Positions 1 through 8,550 of a stretch of DNA of 45,543 bases are shown one piece after another. A program made the position numbers and the translations under genes. The notes below the pieces were generated by a model, which was given only the letters and a program-made list of their open reading frames with translations, did not search any database and had not been told where the DNA came from. Origin of the DNA: a virus; IMG/VR virus record IMGVR_UViG_3300045999_006694, positions 1 through 45,543 of that record. One strand, written 5' to 3'. Every line of letters begins with the position of its first letter. Within the stretch, counting starts at the first letter, position 1.

Positions 1-69
1 GAAAAACTCCTCCGAAGAGCCCTCCTCTGCACAAACGTAACCCTGTCGGGGTTTGCAAAATGCCAGTAA
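1..69 (+). CDS. 3' end of junction-spanning small ORF (circular genome)
   Basis: The first 23 codons stay open to TAA at 67-69 and continue, in frame, the ORF that starts at 45394 and runs off the right end of the window. Joined, the two pieces encode about 72 residues. The residues meeting across the junction are LLRRFEK and LLRRALL, a 21-base (7-codon) repeat. That suggests a basic amphipathic helix and supports a circular or permuted molecule. The product is unrecognised. It lies just upstream of the small terminase gene, whose own ribosome binding site is at 83-90. Confidence 0.5.
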   Translation, partial: EKLLRRALLCTNVTLSGFAKCQ

Positions 70-96
70 ATTTCACACACTCGGGAGGGGTCAGGG

Positions 97-666
97 GTGA
101 CCACGAGCGACACACCGGATCAATCGATGACTCGCAGCGACCTGCAAACGGTCGAAACGGCAGTCAAAAAAGGCTGGCAAATTCCAGAGGATACTTTTGC
201 GGGACTGCCAGCGAAGTTGTGGCAGATCGTCCAGACTGGCAAGCCGCGGGAGGTGATTCGAGCCGCGAATATCCTTCGCATGCTCAACGACTCAAACGCC
301 CCGCACCTGCCCGCCGTTCACCTGCACCCGCCACAATTGCCAGCGACTCAGGCAACTGTGATTCCTGTGCATGTGGAGCCTATTGATGTCAGCGACGCTG
401 GACGATCTGAGGGACCTGCAGACGCTGCTGACCGACTGCAGCGAATCCGAGCTATCATCTCTCAGCACCAGCGAGAGGGAGGCGCTGCAGCAGTTGTTAT
501 TGATGCAGAAACACTCCCAGCTGGAGCATCGGAAGCAGGCTCAGGAGCAGGCAGCAGCAGCGAAGCGACTGGCCAACCGCGAGAAGGTGGCAAGGCACAG
601 GGCAGCCCTGCGGGAAATCGGCGAAATCCCCGCCGTGGCCGACCCCGCAAAGCGAGCGGAGTGTGA
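97..666 (+). CDS. Terminase small subunit-like protein with C-terminal AT-hook-like motif
   Basis: Predicted small terminase, the DNA-recognition part of the packaging motor. It starts at GTG 97 with a strong GGGAGGGG site at 83-90. The N-terminal ~70 residues are helical (VETAVKKGWQIP..., then PREVIRAANILRML), the style of small terminase subunits that sit directly before a large terminase. The last ~90 residues are Ala/Gly/Ser-rich and end in a basic tail with RGRPRK at residues 180-185, the core of an AT-hook minor-groove DNA-binding motif. The last 281 bases (386-666) also encode the N-terminus of the large terminase in another frame. The assignment rests on position and general style. 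Confidence 0.65.
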   Translation: MTTSDTPDQSMTRSDLQTVETAVKKGWQIPEDTFAGLPAKLWQIVQTGKPREVIRAANILRMLNDSNAPHLPAVHLHPPQLPATQATVIPVHVEPIDVSDAGRSEGPADAADRLQRIRAIISQHQREGGAAAVVIDAETLPAGASEAGSGAGSSSEATGQPREGGKAQGSPAGNRRNPRRGRPRKASGV

Positions 667-2608
667 CCGGTCGTTACAGGTGTTTTTGGAGACATGTTTC
701 CCAGATGTCTTTCACCTTGAGTTTTCCCGCGCCCATCTTGATTTGATTGCCGCCATTGAGCAAGCCACCACACACGGTGGGTATGAGGCATTCGCCTGTG
801 AGCGAGGGTTCGGCAAAACACAGCTGTCAATCGGTGCCGCCGTCTGGGGATGCCTCACTGGGCGGGTCCGCTATGCGATAATCATCGGGGCAAACGCTGA
901 CATGGCGACGGCCCAGCGCGAGGGAATCAAGCGCCGCCTTGAAACCTCCCCGACCCTCTACGACCTGTATCCCGAAATCTGCTACCCCATGCGGACTCTG
1001 GCAGGCTCGCAGAAAAATTCCGCCACGTACCATGGCGAGCTGCTGCGGATCCGCTCCCGCCCGGATCTGGTACTGCCTCACATTCCGGGGGCCCCCGGAT
1101 CGGAAGCCGTGATTTCCTGCACTGGTATCGACTCCGGATCCATCCGTGGCCGGTACTACGACCGCGCCGACGGGACCACCGTCCGGCCGGAGTTGGTGAT
1201 GCTGGACGACCCGCAAGACGACAATACAGCCCGGCAGACCAAAGAGGTTGAGTCACGGAGTAAAAAAATTCGGCAGGCCGTGGCTGGCACACGGGGCCCA
1301 GGAGAAAAGTTAGCCATCCTGATGCCCTGCACCGTGATCGCGAAGCGTGATTTGGCGTATGAATTCACCGACCGCGACCAGAGGCCGGAGTGGTCAGGCC
1401 GCCGCATTCCAGCAATGCCGCGCATGCCTGACGACCTGCAAAAGGATCAACCACTCTGGCACCACTATGATGAACTGCGACGCGAAGACCTTGCCGGAGG
1501 CGACAAGACCCGCCAGCGAGCCACCCAGTTTTATCTGGACCATCGGGCCGAGATGTCCGCCGGCTCTGAAATCACATGGCCAGCACGTGTCGAAATCGGC
1601 TGTGTCGATGCTCTGCAAGGCCTGATGGACAAATACCTGTCCGACCGCATGTCGTTTCTGGCGGAGCAGCAACAGGATCCACAAGGCGAGGACGATCTGT
1701 CCATCTATCTGGACTATGCCGGCATCCTGAGCCGTCACAATGGGATCAGGCGAGGCCAGATTCCGCCGCAGGCCTCAATCCTGCTTACCGGAATTGACGT
1801 TCAGGAGCATCTGCTTTACTGGACTCAAATCGCGTGGTCTGACCAGCTGACCGGGTGGATCGTCGAGCGCGACACCTTCCCCCGCCAGCCCGTGGCCGAC
1901 TTCCATCACTTGCGACCACCCCGCACGATTCACCAATGGTGCCGCTCAAAATTCCCCCTGCAGCAGATGTCATGGGAGGAGGAGCACAGCGCCGCCATTG
2001 TCGAGTTGTTGGGCATGCTGCCGACTCCGGAACGCATCACCATGGGGCCAATCATGATCGACAACCGGTGGCACAAAGCTCAAGACGTGGTCCACCGAAT
2101 CGCGTCTGATGACCGCTTTTCCGGGCGCCTGATTCCCTCCGGGGGCCTGTTCATTTCGGGCAATGAAACACCAATCAGTTCCCGCAAAATGCAACCCGGC
2201 TCGAAGCGAGTAGACAAGGCTGTGGAGTGGTACACCAAACGCGAGGGCAGCAACCGCCGCATGTTGCTTTTTGACGCGAATTTCTACCGCTCTCAGCTGC
2301 AGAAGGGGCTTGCCATGGAGCCCGGCTTGCCCGGCTGCATCACGTACAATGCCACGTCCCCCGACACGATTCTGGCTGGTCACCTGTCCGCAAAAGTCGT
2401 AAAGAAATCCACCGAAACAAAACGCGAGGTGGAAGTCTGGCAGAACAAACCGGGCATCGATCAGGACCACTGGTTGGACTGCTGTGTACTCTGCCGAGTG
2501 GGCGTGGAAATGGCCGGATTCCGTGCCAGTGGCGAACGAAAAACGGAACGCAAACGACCGCGATTGACGCAAGCCGACCTGCTGGCCAATTTGGAGAAAC
2601 GCCGGTGA
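386..2608 (+). CDS. terL: Terminase large subunit (ATPase-nuclease)
   Basis: DNA-packaging motor, 740 residues. ATG 386 is chosen over an upstream ATG at 371 because GGAG lies 7 bases before it. Residues ~10-95 are charged and helical. The ATPase domain follows, with a variant Walker A ERGFGKT (residues 139-145) and Walker B LVMLDD (270-275). The C-terminal RNase H-like nuclease shows LTGIDVQ, PIMIDNRW and a late acidic DHWLD motif, matching the three acidic clusters of TerL nucleases. Its start lies inside the small terminase gene, in a different frame. The stop overlaps the next GTG by four bases. Confidence 0.92.
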   Translation: MSATLDDLRDLQTLLTDCSESELSSLSTSEREALQQLLLMQKHSQLEHRKQAQEQAAAAKRLANREKVARHRAALREIGEIPAVADPAKRAECDRSLQVFLETCFPDVFHLEFSRAHLDLIAAIEQATTHGGYEAFACERGFGKTQLSIGAAVWGCLTGRVRYAIIIGANADMATAQREGIKRRLETSPTLYDLYPEICYPMRTLAGSQKNSATYHGELLRIRSRPDLVLPHIPGAPGSEAVISCTGIDSGSIRGRYYDRADGTTVRPELVMLDDPQDDNTARQTKEVESRSKKIRQAVAGTRGPGEKLAILMPCTVIAKRDLAYEFTDRDQRPEWSGRRIPAMPRMPDDLQKDQPLWHHYDELRREDLAGGDKTRQRATQFYLDHRAEMSAGSEITWPARVEIGCVDALQGLMDKYLSDRMSFLAEQQQDPQGEDDLSIYLDYAGILSRHNGIRRGQIPPQASILLTGIDVQEHLLYWTQIAWSDQLTGWIVERDTFPRQPVADFHHLRPPRTIHQWCRSKFPLQQMSWEEEHSAAIVELLGMLPTPERITMGPIMIDNRWHKAQDVVHRIASDDRFSGRLIPSGGLFISGNETPISSRKMQPGSKRVDKAVEWYTKREGSNRRMLLFDANFYRSQLQKGLAMEPGLPGCITYNATSPDTILAGHLSAKVVKKSTETKREVEVWQNKPGIDQDHWLDCCVLCRVGVEMAGFRASGERKTERKRPRLTQADLLANLEKRR

Positions 2609-2853
2609 CCAGACAGGAACATGGATGCGACCTGCCAACCGAGTGCGACCGTTGCGGGTGTCCCCGGTTTACGATCGTTCGCCAATACAAAACGCGCGGA
2701 TTGATCCATGCGATATGGAAATGTGACTACTGTCACGCTATGAATCGAACGCAGACGGCGAATAAGTGGATTGAAGCGAAAAAGGTTGAGGAGGCGAAAA
2801 GTGGAAGTAAACGACGCAGCAAACGCCCCCCTGAGAAGCGTGATTGGTGGTGA
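2605..2853 (+). CDS. Small zinc-ribbon protein
   Basis: 82 residues starting at a GTG that overlaps the large terminase stop (GTGA). Two CxxC pairs, CDRCGC near residue 14 and CDYC near residue 40, form a treble-clef or zinc-ribbon-like motif. The C-terminal half is very basic and ends EKRDWW. Its place between terminase and portal suggests a packaging or head-assembly accessory, but no function can be assigned. Confidence 0.7.
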   Translation: MTRQEHGCDLPTECDRCGCPRFTIVRQYKTRGLIHAIWKCDYCHAMNRTQTANKWIEAKKVEEAKSGSKRRSKRPPEKRDWW

Positions 2854-2986
2854 GACCATCGAAGAGCACAACCTGAAAGACCGCATCGAATTCGAGCGGT
2901 GGAAGGCTCAGCAGAACTCAGCAGCAGAACTCCCAGACGGCAGATCGATGATTCGCCGAACACGATTGACACACAGAAGGCCGTGA
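2801..2986 (+). CDS. Small conserved-position protein before portal
   Basis: 61 residues, starting at GTG 2801, about six bases after the strong GAGGAGG at 2788-2794. It overlaps the end of the zinc-ribbon gene by 53 bases. A TTG 30 bases upstream in the same frame has no comparable ribosome binding site. The product is hydrophilic, with a helical middle (LKDRIEFERWKAQQN). Function unknown. Confidence 0.6.
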   Translation: MEVNDAANAPLRSVIGGETIEEHNLKDRIEFERWKAQQNSAAELPDGRSMIRRTRLTHRRP

Positions 2987-2990
2987 GACA

Positions 2991-4571
2991 ATGGCACGCA
3001 AGAAAAACCGAGTAACGAAGCAATCCGCACGGGTTCAGACCCAGCGGCAGCGAGTGGCCCACGTGGTCGAGATTCAGCACGGGCAGCAGCAGTTAAACGC
3101 CGCCTTCGATTACGCTGAACTGAACCCTGAACTCAACGAGTTATTCGCACGCGCTAAGCACGAATCTGGACTCACCGGATACGACAGGCAGGCCCGCCGG
3201 ACGCTGATTGACCGCAGCCGTTACGAGGTGCTGCAGGCGAACAAATGGTTTAAGGGCGCCGCCCGAGCTGCGGTCACGTGGGTTATCGGACGGGGTCCGT
3301 TTTTGGAGGTGAAGATCGCCGGAAACGCTGAGGCCGCCCGAAGTGTCGAGCTACTGTTTAACCAGTGGTTTAAGCTTCGACACGGTCCCCGCAAGCTCCG
3401 CGTCATGTGCTGGTCAAAAATTACCGACGGCACTGGACTTGCGATGATTACAACCAGCCCTGGGCCGCCACGCCCGGATTCTCAGGCACCAACGGCCAAA
3501 GACATTTCGCTGAATTTCGTGCCGTTTGAAGAGGACCAGATTCAGCAGCCTTTTGCCGATTTGTACGGCGAGGCTTTCAATACTCGCTACTTGCTGGACG
3601 GCAAAGAACTGGACAGCCAAGGCGAGCCGGTCAGGTACTGGGTTCTGCCATACCATCCCGCCGATGAACCAGTGCTAAACCCGCAGCCAGTGCCGGCGGA
3701 ATTCGTGATTGATGTGTGGGACTGGCAACGCCCTTCGCAGGGCCGCGGTTATCCGGAAATGGCGACCTCAATTGGTGATGGCCCAATGCTGCGAGTGTAT
3801 GACCGCGCCGTTGTAGATGCCGCCGCGACTGCCGCCAAGCACACTGTGCTGGTCGAAACAAACGTCGATCGATTTGAGGATGGGGACGTGAATTTTGACG
3901 CCGTTGATCCTGGCGTTACGATGCCGATTGCCTATGGGATGCAGTCGTTTCTGCCGGCTGGCCACAAGGCCACGCAGATGAAACCTGAGCAGCCCACAGC
4001 ACAGCACGGGGATTTCATCCGCACGAACACCTACGGCGCAGCCAGACCGCTTGGGCAGCCTTCGCAGATCAGTACAGGCGATTCGGCTGGGATAAACTTT
4101 GCCGGGGGCCAACTGGGACGTCAAGACTACGAGGCCGATGTTGACATTCAGAGGCAGGACTGGGAAACCCTGTGCCTTGACAAGTTGCTGGGCCATTTCC
4201 TGCGCGAGGCAGTTCTACTCGGCTTGATCCCCGCCGATATCGCCGAGCTGGCTGAGGTGTCGCATGAATGGCGATGGACACGCAGACGGCATCAAGACAC
4301 GAATCGCGAGTACACTGGGCGTCAGAAGGCCTGCTCTTCTGGTCTCACGTCCCCCGCATTTTGGCAGGAGGACGATGGAGTTGACCCGGAGGAAGAGGAT
4401 CTCGCTTCAGCTCGATCATACGGCCTGACCATCGAACAATTCCGGGAAGCCAGATTCCGCGCACTGTATCCTGACGCTGCCGTTGCGGTTCTTGGGCCCG
4501 GACTCACGCCGCAGAAAGCAACCAACACACAGAGAGGACAGCAGCCAAATGGCACGCCGAATCAGCCTTAA
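2991..4571 (+). CDS. Portal protein (lambda gpB-like)
   Basis: 526-residue portal, the dodecameric ring at the capsid vertex through which DNA passes. Recognised by size, by its place after terminase and before protease-capsid, and by a portal-type order: basic N-terminus; helical segment (NKWFKGAARAAVTWVIG); central domain with ITDGTGLAMI and PEMATSIGDGPMLRVYDRAVVDAAATAAKH; Asp/Glu-rich C-terminal region. The C-terminus is low-complexity (QRGQQPNGTPNQP), and its coding sequence overlaps the capsid-fusion start by 23 bases. A lambda-type family is the likeliest assignment. Confidence 0.85.
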   Translation: MARKKNRVTKQSARVQTQRQRVAHVVEIQHGQQQLNAAFDYAELNPELNELFARAKHESGLTGYDRQARRTLIDRSRYEVLQANKWFKGAARAAVTWVIGRGPFLEVKIAGNAEAARSVELLFNQWFKLRHGPRKLRVMCWSKITDGTGLAMITTSPGPPRPDSQAPTAKDISLNFVPFEEDQIQQPFADLYGEAFNTRYLLDGKELDSQGEPVRYWVLPYHPADEPVLNPQPVPAEFVIDVWDWQRPSQGRGYPEMATSIGDGPMLRVYDRAVVDAAATAAKHTVLVETNVDRFEDGDVNFDAVDPGVTMPIAYGMQSFLPAGHKATQMKPEQPTAQHGDFIRTNTYGAARPLGQPSQISTGDSAGINFAGGQLGRQDYEADVDIQRQDWETLCLDKLLGHFLREAVLLGLIPADIAELAEVSHEWRWTRRRHQDTNREYTGRQKACSSGLTSPAFWQEDDGVDPEEEDLASARSYGLTIEQFREARFRALYPDAAVAVLGPGLTPQKATNTQRGQQPNGTPNQP

Positions 4572-6786
4572 CGCATCGTCTCCCGTTGTGATTCCGATCC
4601 CCGGAGGGCTTGCCACACTGGAAGCCGCCGGGGGCTCAGGAGTCCGCAAGTTTAACCTGCTGGCCTACACTGGCAGCAAGGCCTACTTGCCTGGCCGATC
4701 CATTCCAGTGGTGTTCGAGTTGTCGACCATGAAACTGGTCGATGGCATGCCGGTTCCGCTGTTGTTGGACCACGACAACACGCATCCAGTGGGTCATGCG
4801 GAAGACGTGAAGATCGGTTCCGATCAGATTACCGCCACAGGCTACGCCAGCGCTGAAACAGAGTGGCGCGACACTGTAGTCGATAGCGCCGCGAATGGCT
4901 TCCGGTGGCAGTTGAGCGTGGGTGTGGTGGCAGATCGGGCCAATTTGATTGAGATTCCTGAGGGCCGGTCTCAAAATATCAATGGGCAGGTGTTGACGGG
5001 TCCGTTTATTTTGGCTAGGCATGCCGAGCTACGCGAAATCACTTTCACCGCGACCGGCGCAGATGCCGGGGGAGCGGTCGCAAAATTGGCCGCCAGTCTT
5101 GGCCCAACGGAGTCAATCACGATGAAGTTTTCACAGTACCTGATTTCACTCGGGCTTACCGCCGCGCTGCTGGGTGCCGAAGCCCTGTCCGCACTGCGAG
5201 CAACATGGCGAGCCGCCAACGCAGACGCTGAAGACGACGTTCCGGTGCCGACTCCGGCAACGCCTCCGGCGCCGGAGAATGCCAACCCGCCAGCCGCTCC
5301 CCCAGCTGCTCCGCCAGCCACTCCGCCTGCAGCCACTCCTCCTGCCAACGCTCCGACCCTGACTCAGTATGAGCAGGACGCCGCCGCCCAGGTGCAGCGA
5401 GTTGAGCAGCTGACCAGCTTGAACGCCAGTCTGTCACCGCCGCCGATTGAGGTGAGTGGTCAGCAGGTGCCGCTTCTGGCTCATGCAATCACGAATCGAT
5501 GGACACCGGAGCGGTTTGAGCTGGAAAGCTTGCGACGCAGACGCCCGCAAGCTCCCGCCGTTCACACCCAGAATCAGCCCGATCGTGATGTCCTTCAGGC
5601 TTCGCTCGCAATCGCCTTCGCTGATCGTTTGGGTGTCCGACCGGATCACCCGGTTTACGAGTCTCGCGACAGCCGAATTTCGCTGAATGCGAGTCTCCGC
5701 CGTTCGGTGAATGACTCGTTCCGTCAGCGAGCCATGGACCACGCAGACCGCTACCGCGGGCACGGGATGGTTGAGCTGTTCGCCCAGGCCGCCCGCCTCG
5801 GTGGTCAGGATCTATCACAACTGGGCCACTGGAGGACCGACGAATGGTTGCGGGCTGCATTCTCCAGCACGTCGATCAGCGACATGTACACACAGGCGCT
5901 GAACGCCCGTGTGATGGCTTCGTGGGTCGAGCAGACCAGCGAGCTGATGCAGCTGGTCACCGAGTCCGACGTTCAGAATTTCATGGCCGCAGAGCGCAAG
6001 GCGCTCGAATTGACCGGTGGGACTCCGAGACCATTGCCGAATCAGGGTGTCGCAAAAGACATCACGATGAGTGCGAATGGTGAGCAGATCCGCGCGAAGA
6101 TGTACGCCGACAGGTTCCAGTTCTCCGAACAGGACCTGATTGACGAACGCTTCGACACCTTGCGTCAGGCTGGGACCGTGATGGGCCAGCGAAGCCGCCG
6201 TCTGTTGTATGACCTGATTGCCTACGTGTTGATTGCCAACCCGACGATGAGCAACACACGAGCATTCTTCAACGCGAACGACGGTAACCTGCGAACCAGC
6301 AAGGCGCTGACCCGCGACAATCTGATTTCCGGATTGACAGCGTTCGAAACGCAGCAGGAAAACGGTGTGAATATCGATGTCCGCCCGACTCACCTTATCG
6401 TGAGCCGTGCAAATCGATTCACCGCTGCAGAGCTGCTGAGCCCGTCTGCTCTGATCACTGGAGAGAACGCAACGCGAAGCTCTCTGAACGTGCTGGCTGG
6501 TCAGATTGGTGGCGTGATGTCCGATGCACGCATCGACAACGGTTTCACCGACCCAACCGACACAGCAGATGTGCCGGCGACTGTTGCGGGTGTTCCCACC
6601 AGCTGGTGGATTGCAGACGCGACGCAGCCCGCAATCGAACTGGTGTATGTGGCTGGTCTTGGCCGTGTCCCACGCCTCCGCAATGGCCAGCTGGGGAACG
6701 GTCAGTTCGGATTCTGGTATGACTGCAGCATGGCAGCTGGCATCGCTCCGGTTCGCCGCAAGTCTGTCCAGCGCAACAACGCCTAA
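4549..6786 (+). CDS. Prohead protease - scaffold - major capsid protein fusion
   Basis: 745 residues, from ATG 4549 after a purine-rich GAGAGGACAG. Residues ~35-185 resemble HK97-type prohead proteases: a histidine in LLLDHDNTHPVGHAE (H75) and a serine in WQLSVGV (S123), followed by ELREITFTATGADAG. A Pro/Ala-rich linker spans ~231-270. Residues ~365-745 are a capsid-like domain (DHADRYRG; MSANGEQIRAKMYADRFQFSEQDLIDE; GNGQFGFWYDCS). No separate capsid gene is visible, so the single ORF must supply both, by self-cleavage, internal initiation, or both. Portal lies upstream and small head genes downstream. Confidence 0.85.
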   Translation: MARRISLNASSPVVIPIPGGLATLEAAGGSGVRKFNLLAYTGSKAYLPGRSIPVVFELSTMKLVDGMPVPLLLDHDNTHPVGHAEDVKIGSDQITATGYASAETEWRDTVVDSAANGFRWQLSVGVVADRANLIEIPEGRSQNINGQVLTGPFILARHAELREITFTATGADAGGAVAKLAASLGPTESITMKFSQYLISLGLTAALLGAEALSALRATWRAANADAEDDVPVPTPATPPAPENANPPAAPPAAPPATPPAATPPANAPTLTQYEQDAAAQVQRVEQLTSLNASLSPPPIEVSGQQVPLLAHAITNRWTPERFELESLRRRRPQAPAVHTQNQPDRDVLQASLAIAFADRLGVRPDHPVYESRDSRISLNASLRRSVNDSFRQRAMDHADRYRGHGMVELFAQAARLGGQDLSQLGHWRTDEWLRAAFSSTSISDMYTQALNARVMASWVEQTSELMQLVTESDVQNFMAAERKALELTGGTPRPLPNQGVAKDITMSANGEQIRAKMYADRFQFSEQDLIDERFDTLRQAGTVMGQRSRRLLYDLIAYVLIANPTMSNTRAFFNANDGNLRTSKALTRDNLISGLTAFETQQENGVNIDVRPTHLIVSRANRFTAAELLSPSALITGENATRSSLNVLAGQIGGVMSDARIDNGFTDPTDTADVPATVAGVPTSWWIADATQPAIELVYVAGLGRVPRLRNGQLGNGQFGFWYDCSMAAGIAPVRRKSVQRNNA
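5109..5124 (+). promoter_or_regulatory. Candidate internal ribosome binding site and start for scaffold-capsid product
   Basis: GGAG at 5109-5112 lies 9 bases before an in-frame ATG at 5122 (codon 192 of the fusion). Initiation here would give MKFSQYLISLGLTAALL... followed by the Pro/Ala linker and capsid domain without the protease. Lambda C/Nu3 uses the same logic. Confidence 0.4.
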
Positions 6787-6823
6787 TCCAGTTTTGATCT
6801 GTTAAACCAATCGAGATAAGCCC

Positions 6824-7081
6824 ATGAAACGCTACACTGTCCTGCAGAAGTTCATCGATGACGGCCAGACCTTTAGCCCGGGGTCTGCTGCCGAATTCGG
6901 TGACCTTCGCGCGGGACAGCTACAGCGTTTTGGGCTTATCTCTGAAGACGCCGCACCACAGCCGGAAGCTGATCCAAAAGAAGAATTGGACGCACCGGAG
7001 CCGATTTTTGAACTCAATTCCGAAACCGATTCGCAAGACGCGGAGGCTGATGTGCAGCCGAAACGCAAGGGGAAAAAATAA
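6824..7081 (+). CDS. Small acidic head-region protein
   Basis: 85 residues, ATG 6824. The N-terminal half is a compact domain (MKRYTVLQKFIDDGQTFSPG ... RFGLI); the C-terminal half is acidic and ends with the basic PKRKGKK. It sits between capsid and decoration genes, and its TAA overlaps the next ATG by one base. Perhaps a minor head protein; not recognised. Confidence 0.65.
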   Translation: MKRYTVLQKFIDDGQTFSPGSAAEFGDLRAGQLQRFGLISEDAAPQPEADPKEELDAPEPIFELNSETDSQDAEADVQPKRKGKK

Positions 7082-7467
7082 TGGTTGCAACAGTCCATGG
7101 TGAATACTCAACTGTCGAGAACGTGACCGCCTTGCGAGCCGTGAGCAGCGGACATCTTCACGAGTGCCCGGATGGCCGGATCGGCTATTACGGTGGGACG
7201 CAGAACGTTGCCAGCGGTGCCGTGATTCCGTCATTGGAAACGGAAGTCGTGTTGAAGATTTCCGCCGGAAACTTCGCTGCAATTGCAGCTGGTCAGCCAG
7301 CCCGAATCAACATGACCACACAGAGCTTGGCATTGTCCGGGACCGTCATTGGTACCTACGTCAAGGACAAGGCACTAAACTCTGCTTTCGGTGTTGTGGC
7401 CCTCAACAACGCTGGCCAGCCAGCCAATACCGCACAGATCCCAACCACGACGACGGCAGCCCCGTAG
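7081..7467 (+). CDS. Capsid decoration-like protein with Thr-rich tail
   Basis: 128 residues, ATG 7081. Directly after the capsid gene, with an Ala/Val/Gly-rich beta pattern (VLKISAGNFAAIAAGQPARINM; SAFGVVALNNAGQPAN) typical of small head-decoration proteins. It ends PTTTTAAP (residues 121-128), the same motif found in the tail tube, a fibre protein and the next tail protein. The threonines use different codons (ACC, ACG), so protein-level selection is likelier than DNA copying. A strong terminator follows, as expected for a highly expressed structural unit. Confidence 0.65.
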   Translation: MVATVHGEYSTVENVTALRAVSSGHLHECPDGRIGYYGGTQNVASGAVIPSLETEVVLKISAGNFAAIAAGQPARINMTTQSLALSGTVIGTYVKDKALNSAFGVVALNNAGQPANTAQIPTTTTAAP

Positions 7468-7491
7468 TCTAACTGAAAATTATCGCCGCAG

Positions 7492-7527
7492 CAGGTTGCA
7501 GTGCGAAAGCCTGCAACCTGTTTTTTT
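7492..7527 (+). terminator. Strong intrinsic terminator
   Basis: Perfect 10-bp stem CAGGTTGCAG / CTGCAACCTG (7492-7501 and 7511-7520), nine-base loop, then seven T. It separates the capsid/decoration genes from the neck genes inside the structural region. Confidence 0.92.
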
Positions 7528-7536
7528 AGGTGACTT

Positions 7537-7890
7537 ATGAGCCGCAGAGATGAAGCCGCAAACCACGTCAGGACACGAATCAAAGTCGTGGCCGGTGAAA
7601 CTGCGACCATCACGCGGGCAGACGAGACGATCGCAGCAGAAATTGAAATCACCCGCGTATCGTCGCGAAAAAACCTGCAGTCTGTTGGCGGTGACTTCAC
7701 GATTGACTCTAATGAGCAGCTGTGGATTATCGGGCTCGATGTATGCGGTGAAGACCTGGAAATCGGTGACCTGATCACGGTTGACGAAATACCGTACCGG
7801 ATCTGTGAATCTGTGACGACCGGCCGACACTGGCAGTGGTGGAACATTGATCGCAGCGCGAAAGTCTACACTTCGAGGCAGTGGGAATGA
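7537..7890 (+). CDS. Head-tail joining / neck protein
   Basis: 117 residues, ATG 7537 after AGGTGAC. A compact beta-rich protein (AEIEITRV, LQSVGGDFTID, EDLEIGDLITVDEIPYRICESV) between the decoration gene and an HK97 gp10-like gene. That is where head-completion or stopper proteins are encoded in siphoviruses. Assigned by context and size; no diagnostic motif. Confidence 0.6.
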   Translation: MSRRDEAANHVRTRIKVVAGETATITRADETIAAEIEITRVSSRKNLQSVGGDFTIDSNEQLWIIGLDVCGEDLEIGDLITVDEIPYRICESVTTGRHWQWWNIDRSAKVYTSRQWE

Positions 7891-8549
7891 GCGGCCAGGA
7901 TTTTGCATTGAGGATGACCGTCAAACAGGCGAAAACCCTGTTTCTGGATCGTCCTGCAATCATAAGCCGACTGGATCGCGTTGCGCGCCAGAGGCTGGCA
8001 AAGTTCGGCGCGTACGTCATGAAGACTGCACGTAACTCACTTGAGCCGAAGCGGGAGATGCGAGCCGATGAACTGCCGCAGGACATTAAGGAACTCATCG
8101 GGCTTGAAAAGTTCGACGCAAAGCGAGACGATCGCGGGAGATTTCTGCCCGGTGCCCGCAAGCAAAAAGAGCAGACACTGAAGGAGATTCTGCAGCCCTG
8201 GCCATGGACCACGTCACGCCCTGGACAGCCTCCGCAATACCGCAAAGATTACACCTACAGCGGCAAATTGTTCAGCCGATTCCGTGATTTGATTTTCTTC
8301 GTTGTCGAGCCAAATTTCGCGTCTGTGGTTATTGGGCCGATCATTTTCAACCGGCAGGACACACCAGGCTTGTTGGAGAACGGCGGGACCACAATGGCCT
8401 ACCGGCCGCGATGGTTCGCAACAAAGGGCGTGGTTCGTGCAGCGTACGAAAAGCAACCTGTGAACGTGGCTCCACGTCCCTACATGGCTCCAGCGTTTGA
8501 TACTGCAGTTGACCGAATGATTCCGAGAATTTTCAGGGAGATAATCTGA
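7887..8549 (+). CDS. HK97 gp10-like neck / tail completion protein
   Basis: 220 residues. ATG 7887 overlaps the preceding stop (ATGA), which favours it over a GTG two codons upstream. Basic and helical at the N-terminus (RVARQRLAKFGAYVMKTARNS); then YSGKLFSRFRDL; near the C-terminus NVAPRPYMAPAFDTAVDRM, the PRPfm-PAl signature of HK97 gp10-like proteins. Follows a neck gene and precedes the major tail protein, as expected for a tail-completion component. Confidence 0.7.
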   Translation: MSGQDFALRMTVKQAKTLFLDRPAIISRLDRVARQRLAKFGAYVMKTARNSLEPKREMRADELPQDIKELIGLEKFDAKRDDRGRFLPGARKQKEQTLKEILQPWPWTTSRPGQPPQYRKDYTYSGKLFSRFRDLIFFVVEPNFASVVIGPIIFNRQDTPGLLENGGTTMAYRPRWFATKGVVRAAYEKQPVNVAPRPYMAPAFDTAVDRMIPRIFREII

Positions 8550-8550
8550 G

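Noticed and set aside
6-18. 13-base repeat at both ends read as a direct terminal repeat or att site
   Set aside because: Too short, and it is part of an in-frame 7-codon repeat once the ends are joined; no integrase is present.
60-386. 108-codon + strand frame over the small terminase gene
   Set aside because: No suitable ribosome binding site; the alternative GTG 97 frame has one and a plausible protein.
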